A DNA stretch of 64,000 bases from Rhizobium leguminosarum (GCF_017876795.1 NZ_JAGIOR010000001.1:3312501-3376500); one strand, 5' to 3'; positions 53,862-62,219 are shown, counted from the first letter of the stretch. Notes: a model not told the origin generated them from the letters alone. Numbers and translations are program-made.

Positions 53862-54792
53862 GGCGCATGAAGATCCTTTTGTAGCCGAAGGCGAGCGTGA
53901 CGCAGATGATGAACAGCACCACGCCGACGGCGCTGCCGAGGCCGACCTGCATGCGCATGACGCCATAGGTGTAGAGGAAGGTGACCATCGTCTGCGTTGA
54001 GTTGGACGGCCCGCCGCCGGTGAGCGGCATGATCATGTCGAAGAGCTGCAGAGAGCCGACGACGGCAAAGAAGATCGACAGGCGCAAGGTCGAGCCGAGA
54101 AGCGGCAGCGTGACATAGCGGAACTTCTGCCAGCCGGTGGCGCCGTCGATTTCGGCTGCCTCCAGCACGCTCTTGTCGACCGATTGCAGGCCGGCGATGA
54201 ACAGCATCATGTGAAAGCCGAAATATTTCCAGACGATGACCCCGAGCACGGCATAGATCGCCACATCCTTGTCGGCGAGCACGTAGGGATTGGCGAAACC
54301 GAAAAAGTTGGAAATAGCAGCAAACAGGCCGTAGTCGCCGTCATAGACGAAGCGCCAGATCAGGCCGGCGGCAACGTCTGCCAGCACATAGGGCAGGAAG
54401 AAGATCAGGCGGTAGCCGACGACACCGGGAATGCGGTGGGCCAGCATGGTGGCCAGCCAGATGGCCAGCGGCACCTGGATGCAGATCGAGATGACGATGA
54501 TCAGGCCGTTATTGAGCAGCGCCTGGGTGAAAGCTGCATTTCGAAACAGAACCTGGAAATTGCGGAGCGCGATGAACTCGGTCGGCGTCCCGTAGCCGTT
54601 CCACTTGTAGAGGCTGTACCATGCCGCCTCGCCCATCGGCATGATGACGAAGAGCGTGAAAAGCAAGAGCGCCGGCGGCAGAAAGATCAACAGCACCGTC
54701 AGCCGGTCATGGGCGACCGAGCTCCTGGCGTTTGCGGCTTTTCGGGCCGGCCGTGCGGCTGAGGTCATCGAGGGGACTGAAATATTGGCCAT
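53854..54792 (-). CDS. CUT1 sugar ABC importer permease, MalF-type
   Basis: 312 residues. Long basic N-terminus, then LLIFLPPALLLFTLFVIMPMGEAAWYSLY, further helices, and EAA loop KSVLEAAEIDGATGWQKFRYVTLPLLGSTL, followed by FDMIMPLTGGGPSNSTQTMVTFLY, the conserved GGP segment of MalF-type permeases. Separated from the binding protein by 76 bases holding a very stable hairpin. Confidence 0.92.
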   Translation of the reverse strand: MANISVPSMTSAARPARKAANARSSVAHDRLTVLLIFLPPALLLFTLFVIMPMGEAAWYSLYKWNGYGTPTEFIALRNFQVLFRNAAFTQALLNNGLIIVISICIQVPLAIWLATMLAHRIPGVVGYRLIFFLPYVLADVAAGLIWRFVYDGDYGLFAAISNFFGFANPYVLADKDVAIYAVLGVIVWKYFGFHMMLFIAGLQSVDKSVLEAAEIDGATGWQKFRYVTLPLLGSTLRLSIFFAVVGSLQLFDMIMPLTGGGPSNSTQTMVTFLYTYGVMRMQVGLGSAVGVVLFIICVTLAFGYKRIFMRHD

Positions 54793-54824
54793 GGGTCCTG
54801 CTTTCGCATGTCGTCGGCAGCAAT

Positions 54825-54859
54825 GCCGGCGCTCCCGCTCTTTAGCTGGGAGCGCCGGC
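54825..54859 (-). promoter_or_regulatory. Intercistronic hairpin between binding-protein and permease genes
   Basis: GCCGGCGCTCCC (54825-54836) pairs perfectly over 12 bases with GGGAGCGCCGGC (54848-54859), and the loop can extend with GCT/AGC. There is no T run, so it more likely blocks 3' exonucleases or attenuates than fully terminates. Such structures commonly keep binding-protein mRNA in excess over permease mRNA. Confidence 0.75.
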
Positions 54860-54868
54860 GGACGCTGG

Positions 54869-56173
54869 TTATTGTTCCAGCTCGAAAGCGTCCTGGATCA
54901 TCTGGGCGCCGTCCTTGGAATTCATCTGTCCGGAGACGATTTCCACCGAGACGTCGTTGACGACATGGCCGACGGCAGCACCGAGATCCTGGTCGAAGAA
55001 GTTCTGATGCCAGGTCGAACCGGCAAGCTGTTTGGCCGATTCGGCCAGCAGCGGATTGACGACGCCATCATCGGCACCGACGGAAACGGGCAGAAGCATG
55101 CCGGCCTTGGCCATCGCCCGCTCATTCTCCGCGCTCGTCAGGAACGCGAGGAAATCGATCGCTTCCTTGGAGGCCTTCTTGGTGACGGCCCAGCCGTTCA
55201 GACCGCCGAGCGTATCCGTCGGCTTGCCGGCGCCGCCATCGACCGTCGGGAAGACGAAACGGCCGATATTGTCCGGTGCCAGGCCCTTGCCGTCGCCGGC
55301 ATTCTTGCGCTGATTGGCTTCGGTTGCTTCAAAGCCGAGGATGATCGCCGCCTTGCCGTCACCGAAGACGCCGAGCGTCTGCGGCCAGGTCGCGCCGAGA
55401 TAGCCGGGCTGGAAAGGTTCGAGCTTGCCGAGCTCGGCGAGATCATCGCCGGCCTTGATGATGGCGGGATCGAGGAAACCCTCGCCCTCGCCGTTCTTGG
55501 CCGCGTCGAAGACCTTCTGGCCGCCTTCGCGCATGACCAGATAGCTCCAGTAGAAATGGATCGGCCATTTCTCACCGCCGCCGCCGGCGATCGGCACGAT
55601 GCCGGCCGCCTTGATCTTCTTCACCGTGGCGAGAAAATCGCTCCAGTTCTTGATGTCCTCGGCTTTGACGCCGGCCTTGGCAAACAGCGCCTTGTTGTAG
55701 AAGAAGCTGACCAGACCGACCTTATAGGGGATGGCCCAGGTCTTGCCGTCAAAGGTCAGGCCGTTGACCGAGGCCGGGGTATAGGCCTTACGCAGTTTGC
55801 CGCCATCAGCATCGAGGGCTGCCGTCACATCCTGCAACGCGCCGGTCTCGGACTGCTGCTTCAAGACACCGCCGCCCCAGCTGAAGAAGAAATCCGGCAC
55901 GTCGTCGGATTGCAGCAGCGTGGGAAGCTTGGCCTTGAAGGCCTCGTTTTCGAGGAACTGCATCTGGATGTCGACGTCGGGATGCTGGGCTTCGTATTTC
56001 TTGACGATGTCTTCCCAGGCCGCGACGTTTTTCGGGTCGAGTTCGAGATGCAGCCACTTGACCACCGTCGTCGCGGAGGCGGCGCCTGCCCCCAACAGCA
56101 ACAGGCCGGCTGCCGCGGCCACGGATGCGATGCGCCTGCCGCCGAGAGCGGCGCTTTTGTGCATAAAATTCAT
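54869..56173 (-). CDS. CUT1 extracellular sugar-binding protein
   Basis: 434 residues of SBP family 1. Signal peptide with GGRRIASVAAAAGLLLLGAGAASATTV. Mature part WLHLELDPKNVAAWEDIVKKYEAQHPDVDIQMQFLENEAFKAKLPTLLQSDDVPDFFFSWGGG, later DDLAELGKLEPFQPGYLGATWPQTLGVFGDGKAAIILGFEA and NGWAVTKKASKEAIDFLAFLTS. First gene of the importer operon, divergent from the ROK regulator. Ligand probably a di- or oligosaccharide, by analogy with thu systems. Confidence 0.92.
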   Translation of the reverse strand: MNFMHKSAALGGRRIASVAAAAGLLLLGAGAASATTVVKWLHLELDPKNVAAWEDIVKKYEAQHPDVDIQMQFLENEAFKAKLPTLLQSDDVPDFFFSWGGGVLKQQSETGALQDVTAALDADGGKLRKAYTPASVNGLTFDGKTWAIPYKVGLVSFFYNKALFAKAGVKAEDIKNWSDFLATVKKIKAAGIVPIAGGGGEKWPIHFYWSYLVMREGGQKVFDAAKNGEGEGFLDPAIIKAGDDLAELGKLEPFQPGYLGATWPQTLGVFGDGKAAIILGFEATEANQRKNAGDGKGLAPDNIGRFVFPTVDGGAGKPTDTLGGLNGWAVTKKASKEAIDFLAFLTSAENERAMAKAGMLLPVSVGADDGVVNPLLAESAKQLAGSTWHQNFFDQDLGAAVGHVVNDVSVEIVSGQMNSKDGAQMIQDAFELEQ

Positions 56174-56246
56174 GATTTTTCCTCCCAGGGGTCTATCCTC
56201 ACAATTTTTCCCCTATGCGGATTAATTCACCGGAGCTTTCACCCAA

Positions 56247-56341
56247 TGTCAACCCAATGCCGTTATTTTTATCAAATGCGATTGACATGACCGTGAAATT
56301 GCCCGCTATTTATTTCGTAACCCGTTATAAATATTTGGGTT
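56247..56341. promoter_or_regulatory. Divergent promoter/operator region between importer and ROK gene
   Basis: TGTCAA (56247-56252) and TTGACA (56282-56287) are mirror images and can serve as back-to-back -35 boxes facing the importer and the ROK gene. For the rightward one CTATTT/TATTTA follows after 18-19 bases. An inverted repeat AACCC-N13-GGGTT (56319-56341), AT-rich in the centre, lies 34-56 bases before the ROK start and may be its operator. Confidence 0.4.
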
Positions 56342-56374
56342 CCGCCCAACGAAACGCTTGCCTGGCTAGTTCTC

Positions 56375-57574
56375 ATGAAGACCGCAGATCCCGAATTAAT
56401 GCGCGCGATCAATCGCTTGAACGTGCTCGATACCGTCCGGCGCCATGGTCCGATCTCGCGGATCGAGATCAGCGAGCGCACCGAACTCTCCACCACCACG
56501 GTTTCCGCCATCACCGCCTCACTGCTCGACGACGGGCTGATCCTGCCGCGTCACGAGGGCGACATCCGCAACGAGGCGGTGCGCGGCAGGCCGCGGGTGA
56601 TGCTGGAACTCAATCCAGATGCGGCGCGGGTGGTCGGCGGCAAGATCGCCGCCAACCGGATGGTGTTCGTCGTCACCAATTTCCGCGGCGACGTGCTGTC
56701 GAAGCTGGCTTTGCCGATCCGCCTCGACCGCCAGCCGATCGGCGTCATTGCCGATCTGGTCGAGGATGGCGTCAGGCGCTGTGTTGTCGATGCCGGGCTG
56801 TCCCTTGAAGATGTCGACAGCGTCTGCCTGGGCTTCCCTGGTGTGATCGAGCACCGCACCGGCTATATCCGCAGCAGCCCGATCTTTCGCGACACCAATG
56901 TCGACTTCGCCGCCGAGATGTCGACGCGGCTTTCGACGCCGACCATCGTCGAAAGCGACGCTCACGCCATCACGCTCGGCCATCACTGGTTCGGCAAAGC
57001 CCGCGATCTCGAGGATATGGTGCTGATTTCGCTGGAGCAGACGCTGGGGCTCGGCGTCCTGCACGGCAACAGCCTGTTTCGCGGCGCCGGCGGCCTCAGC
57101 CACAATCTCGGCGACCTCGTGCTCGGCATGGGGCCAAATGGCGTCGTGCGGCTGTCCAGCCAGGCCGGCGAAAGCGCGATCCTCGGCGAACAGCAGGCCG
57201 ATGGGCGTTTTGCCGAAGCAATCCGGCTCGGGCGCGGCATGAACCACGCCCAGGCACTGATCAAGGCCGATGACGACCGGCTGATCGGTGCTGCCATCCG
57301 CGCCGGCGAAGCGGTGGGATTGACCATTGCCAACATCGTTACGCTGTTTGCGCCGCCGCGGGTCATTCTGGTCGGGTCGAGCCTGGCGCTCGGCGAACCG
57401 TTTTTGAACAGCCTGCGCGATGCCTATGCGCTCGCCATTCCGCCGTCGCTGCGCGGCGTCAGCGAACTCGTCTTCGACGATTCGACCGACGATTTCTGGG
57501 CCCAGGGTGCGGCTGCGGTGGCGCTCTACGAACTCTACGAATCGCCCTGGAGCACGACAGGGCCGGCGCTCTGA
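56375..57574 (+). CDS. ROK-family transcriptional regulator
   Basis: 399 residues. N-terminal HTH (NRLNVLDTVRRHGPISRIEISERTELSTTTVSAITASLLDDGLI, residues 13-56) joined to an actin/hexokinase-like ROK domain with VLGFPGVIE-type CLGFPGVIEHRTG, ESDAHAITLGHHWFGKARD, LEQTLGLGVLHGNSLFRGAGGLSHNLGDL. The canonical CGxxGCxE zinc-binding signature of ROK kinases is not present in this segment (the expected cysteines are missing), consistent with a sensor rather than a kinase. Divergent from the importer and upstream of the oxidoreductase; probable repressor of both. Confidence 0.92.
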   Translation: MKTADPELMRAINRLNVLDTVRRHGPISRIEISERTELSTTTVSAITASLLDDGLILPRHEGDIRNEAVRGRPRVMLELNPDAARVVGGKIAANRMVFVVTNFRGDVLSKLALPIRLDRQPIGVIADLVEDGVRRCVVDAGLSLEDVDSVCLGFPGVIEHRTGYIRSSPIFRDTNVDFAAEMSTRLSTPTIVESDAHAITLGHHWFGKARDLEDMVLISLEQTLGLGVLHGNSLFRGAGGLSHNLGDLVLGMGPNGVVRLSSQAGESAILGEQQADGRFAEAIRLGRGMNHAQALIKADDDRLIGAAIRAGEAVGLTIANIVTLFAPPRVILVGSSLALGEPFLNSLRDAYALAIPPSLRGVSELVFDDSTDDFWAQGAAAVALYELYESPWSTTGPAL

Positions 57575-57607
57575 CGAGCAGCACAATCACAATGAATGGA
57601 GGACTTT

Positions 57608-58708
57608 ATGGATAAGGTCGGTATCGGCATCATCGGATGCGGCAATATTTCGGGCGCCTATCTCAAGGCGATGGCATCCTTTCCCATTCTCGACATCCGC
57701 GGCGTCGCCGATCTCAACCGAGAACTGGCAGAGGCAAAGGGTGTCGAATTCAATGTTCCGGCAAGGACCGTCGAGGAGCTTTTCGCCGACCCCAAGGTCG
57801 AGATCATCGTCAACCTGACGATCCCGAAAGCCCATGTCGCGGTTGCGCTGCAGGCCCTCCAGGCCGGCAAACATACCTATTCGGAAAAGCCCCTCGGGAT
57901 TAATTTCGCAGAAGGGAAAAAATTGGCCGACGCCGCCAAAGCGCGGAATCTTCGCATCGGGGCTGCCCCCGACACCTTTCTCGGCGGCGGCCACCAGACG
58001 GCCCGCGCCCTGATCGACCAGGGCGTCATCGGCCAGCCGGTCGGCGGCTCGGCAAGCTTCATGTGCCCGGGCCATGAGCGCTGGCATCCGAACCCCGCCT
58101 TCTATTACGAAGTCGGCGGCGGGCCGATGCTCGATATGGGCCCCTATTACATCACCGATCTCGTCAATCTGCTCGGGCCGGTGTCTGAGGTTGCCGGCTT
58201 TGCGACGACGCCGCGTACCGAGCGGCTGATCACCAGCGAGCCGCGCAACGGCGAGCGCATTCCCGTGCATGTGCCGACGCATGTCGCCGGCATGATGCGT
58301 TTTGAGAACGGCGCCGTCGTGCAGATCGCCATGAGTTTCGATGTCGCCGGCCACAAGCATGTGCCGCTCGAAGTCTACGGCACCGAGGGCACGCTTATCG
58401 TGCCCGATCCGAACAAGTTCGGAGGCCCGGTGGAATATCTGAAGAAGGGCGGCGAATTCGAGGACCAACCGCTCACCGCACCTTATGCCGACGGCAATTA
58501 TCGCTCGCTCGGCGTTGCCGACATGGCTCATGCGATCCGCTCCAACCGGCCGCATCGGGCCAATGGCGATCTGGCGCTGCATGTGCTCGAAGTCATGGAA
58601 GCGTTCCACACCGCGTCTGCGACCGGGCGCACGGTGTTGATATCAACGGCGGTGGTGCGCCCCGCCCCCTTGTCCGATTCCATCGTCGACGGACGGCTGG
58701 CGAAATAA
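57608..58708 (+). CDS. Gfo/Idh/MocA-family oxidoreductase (ThuB-like)
   Basis: 366 residues. Rossmann start VGIGIIGCGNISGAYLKAMASFP, conserved EKP motif in YSEKPLGINFAEGKKLADAA (catalytic lysine region), and GGGPMLDMGPYYITDLVNLLGPV. NAD(P)-dependent sugar or sugar-derivative dehydrogenase; ThuB of Sinorhizobium oxidises trehalose-type disaccharides to 3-keto forms. ATG 57608 has GGAGGA 5 bases upstream. 33 bases after the ROK gene and 17 before the ThuA-like gene, hence one transcript. Confidence 0.9.
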   Translation: MDKVGIGIIGCGNISGAYLKAMASFPILDIRGVADLNRELAEAKGVEFNVPARTVEELFADPKVEIIVNLTIPKAHVAVALQALQAGKHTYSEKPLGINFAEGKKLADAAKARNLRIGAAPDTFLGGGHQTARALIDQGVIGQPVGGSASFMCPGHERWHPNPAFYYEVGGGPMLDMGPYYITDLVNLLGPVSEVAGFATTPRTERLITSEPRNGERIPVHVPTHVAGMMRFENGAVVQIAMSFDVAGHKHVPLEVYGTEGTLIVPDPNKFGGPVEYLKKGGEFEDQPLTAPYADGNYRSLGVADMAHAIRSNRPHRANGDLALHVLEVMEAFHTASATGRTVLISTAVVRPAPLSDSIVDGRLAK

Positions 58709-58725
58709 ATTCAGGAGGAAAGACT

Positions 58726-59367
58726 ATGCGTGAAGCACTGATCGTCTGGGGCGGCTGGAGCGGCCATGAGCCGCAGGAATGCGCCGAAGTCATCAAGACC
58801 ATGCTCGAGGAGGACGGCTTCAAGGTCTATCTCGAACACGGCACCGAGGCGCTTGCCGACCCTTCCGTCCACGATCTTAGCCTCGTCGTGCCGATCATGA
58901 CGATGTCGAAGATCGAGAAGGAGGAGGTCAAGAACCTCGCCGCCGCCATCGAGAGCGGCGTCGGCATCGCCGGTTATCACGGCGGCGCGGGCGATGCCTT
59001 CCGCGACTCGGTCGACTACCAGTTCATCATCGGCGGCCAGTGGGTGGCGCACCCCGGCAACATCATCGACTATACCATCAACATCACCCGGCCCGACGAT
59101 CCGCTGATGGAGGGTATTGCCGATTTCCCCTATACGTCGGAGCAATATTACATGCATGTCGACCCCTCGAACGAGGTTCTGGCGACGACCAAATTCACCG
59201 GCGACCACGCCTACTGGATCGACGGCGTCGTCATGCCCGTGGTCTGGAAGCGGAAATACGGCAAGGGCCGCGTTTTCTATTCCTCGCTCGGCCATCAGGC
59301 CAAGGAATTCGACGTGCCCGAGATGAAGACCATCTTCCGCCGCGGCGCCAACTGGGCGGCGCGGTAG
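58726..59367 (+). CDS. ThuA-like domain protein
   Basis: 213 residues, whole protein is a ThuA-like (class I glutamine amidotransferase-like fold) domain: REALIVWGGWSGHEPQECAEVI, GIAGYHGGAGDAFRDSVDYQFIIGGQWVAHPG, WIDGVVMPVVWKRKYGKGRVFYSSLGHQAKEF. The GYHGG and GHQAKEFD segments are the family hallmarks. In thu systems ThuA acts with ThuB in 3-keto-disaccharide metabolism; the exact reaction is not established from sequence. AGGAGGA ribosome site upstream. Last gene of the ROK unit, before repeat copy 2. Confidence 0.9.
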   Translation: MREALIVWGGWSGHEPQECAEVIKTMLEEDGFKVYLEHGTEALADPSVHDLSLVVPIMTMSKIEKEEVKNLAAAIESGVGIAGYHGGAGDAFRDSVDYQFIIGGQWVAHPGNIIDYTINITRPDDPLMEGIADFPYTSEQYYMHVDPSNEVLATTKFTGDHAYWIDGVVMPVVWKRKYGKGRVFYSSLGHQAKEFDVPEMKTIFRRGANWAAR

Positions 59368-59391
59368 GGGCGAAGTTCCGACCCCAAAGAT

Positions 59392-59528
59392 GCCCCTCAC
59401 CCTAGCCCTCTCCCCGTAAAACGGGGAGAGGGGACGTGCCCTACGAGAGGCAGCGGGAACGGAGAGGTCGCGGCATATCCCCTTCTCCCCGCAGGCGGGG
59501 AGAAGGTGCCGGCAGGCGGATGAGGGGC
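59392..59528. repeat. Rhizobial intergenic mosaic repeat, copy 2 (RIME-like)
   Basis: Same boundaries as copy 1 (GCCCCTCA / TGAGGGGC) and same orientation. Hairpins CTCTCCCCGT-AAA-ACGGGGAGAG (59408-59430) and CCTTCTCCCCGC-AG-GCGGGGAGAAGG (59481-59506). Lies between convergent ThuA-like and DUF2938 genes and may act as a terminator for both. Confidence 0.88.
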
Positions 59529-59539
59529 AGGCCGCAATC

Positions 59540-60019
59540 TCAGCGCAGAATCAACGCCGTCCCATAAAGCCCGAGCGCAAAAACCGTGTGCGCCAGCAGA
59601 TTGAAGCACCGGACCTTGTTCGGGGTCGGATGTTTGGAAGCGGCCCAGCCGATGCCGAGGCCGGGCTGCAGCAGGAACCACCCTGCTCCGACGGTGAGAA
59701 TGCCGAAGATCCAGGCGGGGAGAAATGTCGGTGCCGCTAGCCACGCCTGCCCCATGATCAGCGCAAAGATCACGCCATAGAGAATGCCGACGGCGTAGTG
59801 GCTGATCCAGCCGAGCGTCAGTTCATGGGTATAGGGCTCTGCATCAGCAATGCTGTCGTGAAAAACCTTGCCGCGGCGAAGGTGCCAGAACCAGCGGCCG
59901 ACCGGGGCCCAGTTGGGCGCCGTTTGGCCGAAAACCTTGGTGAGCACGATCGCCCAGAGGTCCATGAGGATGGTTGCGCCGGCGCCGATCGCCAGGCCGC
60001 GCCACAGAATATCGAACAT
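59540..60019 (-). CDS. DUF2938 family membrane protein
   Basis: 159 residues with four hydrophobic segments. DUF2938 pattern: GLAIGAGATILMDLWAIVLTKVFGQTAPNWAPVGRWFWHLRRGKVFHDSIA, ELTLGWISHYAVGILYGVIFALIMG, GWFLLQPGLGIGWAASKHPTPNKVRCFNLLAHTVFALGLYGTAL. Function unknown. Monocistronic, divergent from the creatininase gene, ending next to repeat copy 2. Confidence 0.85.
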   Translation of the reverse strand: MFDILWRGLAIGAGATILMDLWAIVLTKVFGQTAPNWAPVGRWFWHLRRGKVFHDSIADAEPYTHELTLGWISHYAVGILYGVIFALIMGQAWLAAPTFLPAWIFGILTVGAGWFLLQPGLGIGWAASKHPTPNKVRCFNLLAHTVFALGLYGTALILR

Positions 60020-60185
60020 TGGGAATCACCGGAGAGCGTTGAATTGCAGAGGCGCCAGCAAACCATTGCAGACGCGTCGGCGCAATGGCTCCAGTGAATT
60101 CCTGGCCGCATCCAGGGGGCTTGCAATGATGCCGCCTGCCCCCGCCCTCTGCCCTCTGTGCGGCCGTCATTGCTGCATCATCCGC

Positions 60186-60222
60186 AAAAAGGCATCGGTG
60201 CGGGCGCAAATTGATGCTTTTC
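60186..60222. promoter_or_regulatory. Conserved 37-bp element, copy upstream of the creatininase gene
   Basis: AAAAAGGCATC - N15 - TGATGCTTTTC, an interrupted inverted repeat (AAAAGGCATC against GATGC-TTTT). Matches the copy at 62104-62140 in 31 of 37 positions with identical arms and length. It lies 54-90 bases before the creatininase start. Probable binding site of the neighbouring LysR protein. Confidence 0.7.
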
Positions 60223-60275
60223 GCGTGCGGCGATATTTCCTACTCACTGTCGAAACGGCAATGAGGGGCGCGGCG

Positions 60276-61073
60276 ATGGCAATGCCATTTTACTGGAACG
60301 AACTGAACAGCTCCGATTTCGCCGGACTTTCGGCCGATACGACCATTGCCATCCTGCCGATCGCCTCGACCGAACAGCACGGCCCGCACCTGCCGATCGC
60401 GACCGATGTGGCGATCGCCAACGGCATGCTGGCCGAACTGCGACAGCAGAAGCCCGACGACCTCGATTTCCTGGTCCTGCCGACGCAGGAGATCGGCAAG
60501 GCGAACGAACATATCTACGGGCCGGGAACGCTGTCGCTCGGCGCGGAGCTGCTCATTCCCGTCTGGACGGCGATCGGCGCCAAGGTTGCCGAAGCCGGCA
60601 TCCGCAAGATGGTCATCGTCAATTCGCATGGCGGCAATGTCGACATCATGAGCATCGTCGCGCGCGAGTTGCGCGTGCGCTATCAGATGGCCGTCGTCTC
60701 GACGCAATGGGGCCGCTTCGGTCATCCCGAAGGCATGATCAGCGAAGACGAGTTGAAATACGGCATCCATGGCGGCGAGGTCGAGACCTCGCTGATGCTC
60801 CATTTCCGCCCCGATCTGGTGCGGATGGACAAGGCGCAGAATTTCACCTCCAAGGCCGAATGGATGCGCGGACAATCGAGATATATCCAGCCGCTGCCGC
60901 CGCATTCGCTTGCCTGGATCGCCCACGACCTCAATCCGGACGGCGTCGTCGGCGACGCCTCGCGCGGAACGGTGGAGAAAGGCGAAGCGATCTGCCGCCA
61001 TCAGGTCAGGGGCTTCATCGAGTTGCTGTCCGACCTGAAGCGCTATCCGCTTTCCAGCCTCTATTCACAATAG
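60276..61073 (+). CDS. Creatininase-family amidohydrolase
   Basis: 265 residues. The family hydrolyses cyclic amides or formamides with a binuclear metal centre (creatininase; also the archaeal FAPy deformylase ArfB and MftE). Metal ligands are all visible: Glu and His in ASTEQHGPHLPIATD plus its Asp, His in VNSHGGN, and Glu in HGGEVETS. ATG 60276 has GAGGGG about 8 bases upstream; ATG 60261 is an alternative. The segment from 59868 to this point is open but non-coding. Shares a 37-bp upstream element with the ABC importer beyond the LysR gene, so the enzyme probably acts on the imported compound. Confidence 0.9.
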   Translation: MAMPFYWNELNSSDFAGLSADTTIAILPIASTEQHGPHLPIATDVAIANGMLAELRQQKPDDLDFLVLPTQEIGKANEHIYGPGTLSLGAELLIPVWTAIGAKVAEAGIRKMVIVNSHGGNVDIMSIVARELRVRYQMAVVSTQWGRFGHPEGMISEDELKYGIHGGEVETSLMLHFRPDLVRMDKAQNFTSKAEWMRGQSRYIQPLPPHSLAWIAHDLNPDGVVGDASRGTVEKGEAICRHQVRGFIELLSDLKRYPLSSLYSQ

Positions 61074-61081
61074 CGCTGGCG

Positions 61082-61105
61082 AAAACCTACGGAGTGATAG
61101 GTTTT
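61082..61105. terminator. Bidirectional terminator between creatininase and LysR genes
   Basis: AAAACCTA-CGGAGTGA-TAGGTTTT, perfect 8-bp stem with flanking T run on each strand. It starts 9 bases after the creatininase stop and its left arm includes the stop codon of the convergent LysR gene. Confidence 0.8.
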
Positions 61106-62037
61106 TCCATCGCGATATGACCTTTGGCCTGCAGTTCCTGCACCAGGCCGGCAAGTTCGGCGAGCAGATATTCGACGAACAGGCTGGTGGCGGAATCGAG
61201 CGGCGCACGGGCGCGGGCAAAAAGCTTCATCGGCTGGTGGCGCGCATGCGGCTCGGCGATCGGCCGGAAGACCAGTTCGCCCTGCCGGCACTCCGTGATG
61301 ACGTCGAGCGGGTTCAGGATCGTCAGCCCCGCCCCCGACTTGACCAGCTTCTTCAACATCTCCGAGGCATTGGTTTCAAGCACCGGCTCGACATGCACGT
61401 CGAGGCGCGCCAGGGCCAGATTGATCACCTCACGCAGGCTGGTGCCCTGCTGGGCCAGCACCAGGCGTTCCTGGACGATGTCGGCGAGGTTGATCGGACC
61501 CGGACCGATCAGATGATGGCCGGGCGGCAGGACGACGCCGATCGGGATGTCGAAACTGCCGAGCGCGCGGATACCCGGCGTGGCCGGAATATTGAAGCCG
61601 AGGCCGATATCCACTTCTCCCGAAAGTACCGGATTGACGGTCATTGTGCCGGCGTCGTTGCGCAGTTGCATGAAGACGCGCGGATGCTCCGACTGGAAGC
61701 GGGAAACGATGTCAGGCAACGGTCCGGCGGCAAGTCCAACTGTGGTGACGATGCGGACCTTGCCGGCCTGCTGCATCTTCAGGCTGCGGATGCGACCCTC
61801 CAGCCGCTCGTAATTCTTCAGCACCTCGCGAATATGCTCGATGCAGAGCTCGCCGGCCGCCGTCAGGCGCAGGCCGCGCGGCAGGCGTTCGAAAAGCGGC
61901 GCCCCCATCTCCGCCTCCAACGCCAATATCTGCCGGTTGATTGCAGACGAGGCGACGTTCAAGCGTGCGGCCGCCTTGCGGATCGAGCCCGAGCGGGCGA
62001 TCTCATTGATATAGAGAAGCTTTCTGGAGTGCAGCAT
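61087..62037 (-). CDS. LysR-family transcriptional regulator
   Basis: 316 residues. N-terminal HTH LLYINEIARSGSIRKAAARLNVASSAINRQILALEAEMGAPLFERLPRGLRLTAAGE (residues 8-65) and a LysR substrate-binding domain (VRIVTTVGLAAGPLPDIVSRFQSEHPRVFMQLRNDAG, GEVDIGLGFNIP). Transcribed away from the importer genes and towards the creatininase gene, the usual LysR arrangement for control of the divergent importer. The 37-bp element at 62104-62140 lies in the divergent gap; a second copy precedes the creatininase gene. Confidence 0.93.
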   Translation of the reverse strand: MLHSRKLLYINEIARSGSIRKAAARLNVASSAINRQILALEAEMGAPLFERLPRGLRLTAAGELCIEHIREVLKNYERLEGRIRSLKMQQAGKVRIVTTVGLAAGPLPDIVSRFQSEHPRVFMQLRNDAGTMTVNPVLSGEVDIGLGFNIPATPGIRALGSFDIPIGVVLPPGHHLIGPGPINLADIVQERLVLAQQGTSLREVINLALARLDVHVEPVLETNASEMLKKLVKSGAGLTILNPLDVITECRQGELVFRPIAEPHARHQPMKLFARARAPLDSATSLFVEYLLAELAGLVQELQAKGHIAMEKPITP

Positions 62038-62103
62038 CGCAACCTCGTTGCATAAAATTGAAGCAGACAGCGCAAATTTGGCACTGGCCGTTGCTGAGAT
62101 GCC

Positions 62104-62140
62104 AAAAAGGCATCATTGCGCACGAAATTTGATGCTTTTC
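62104..62140. promoter_or_regulatory. Conserved 37-bp element, copy upstream of the ABC importer
   Basis: AAAAAGGCATC - N15 - TGATGCTTTTC, 67-103 bases before the LysR start and 80-116 bases before the binding-protein start. The middle ATTGCG-CA-CGAAAT is itself partly symmetric and includes T-N11-A spacing typical of LysR boxes. Same length and arms as the copy at 60186-60222. Confidence 0.7.
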
Positions 62141-62219
62141 AAACAGCAAAGCAATCGCTCCAATGAAGAAAATCCGACGTCATTACAGGCGTTGCGAACT
62201 CAAAAGGGGAACGCTGATC

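Noticed and set aside
54641..56290. A 549-codon plus-strand frame opposite the binding-protein gene
   Set aside because: Antisense shadow of a clear SBP family 1 gene with signal peptide.
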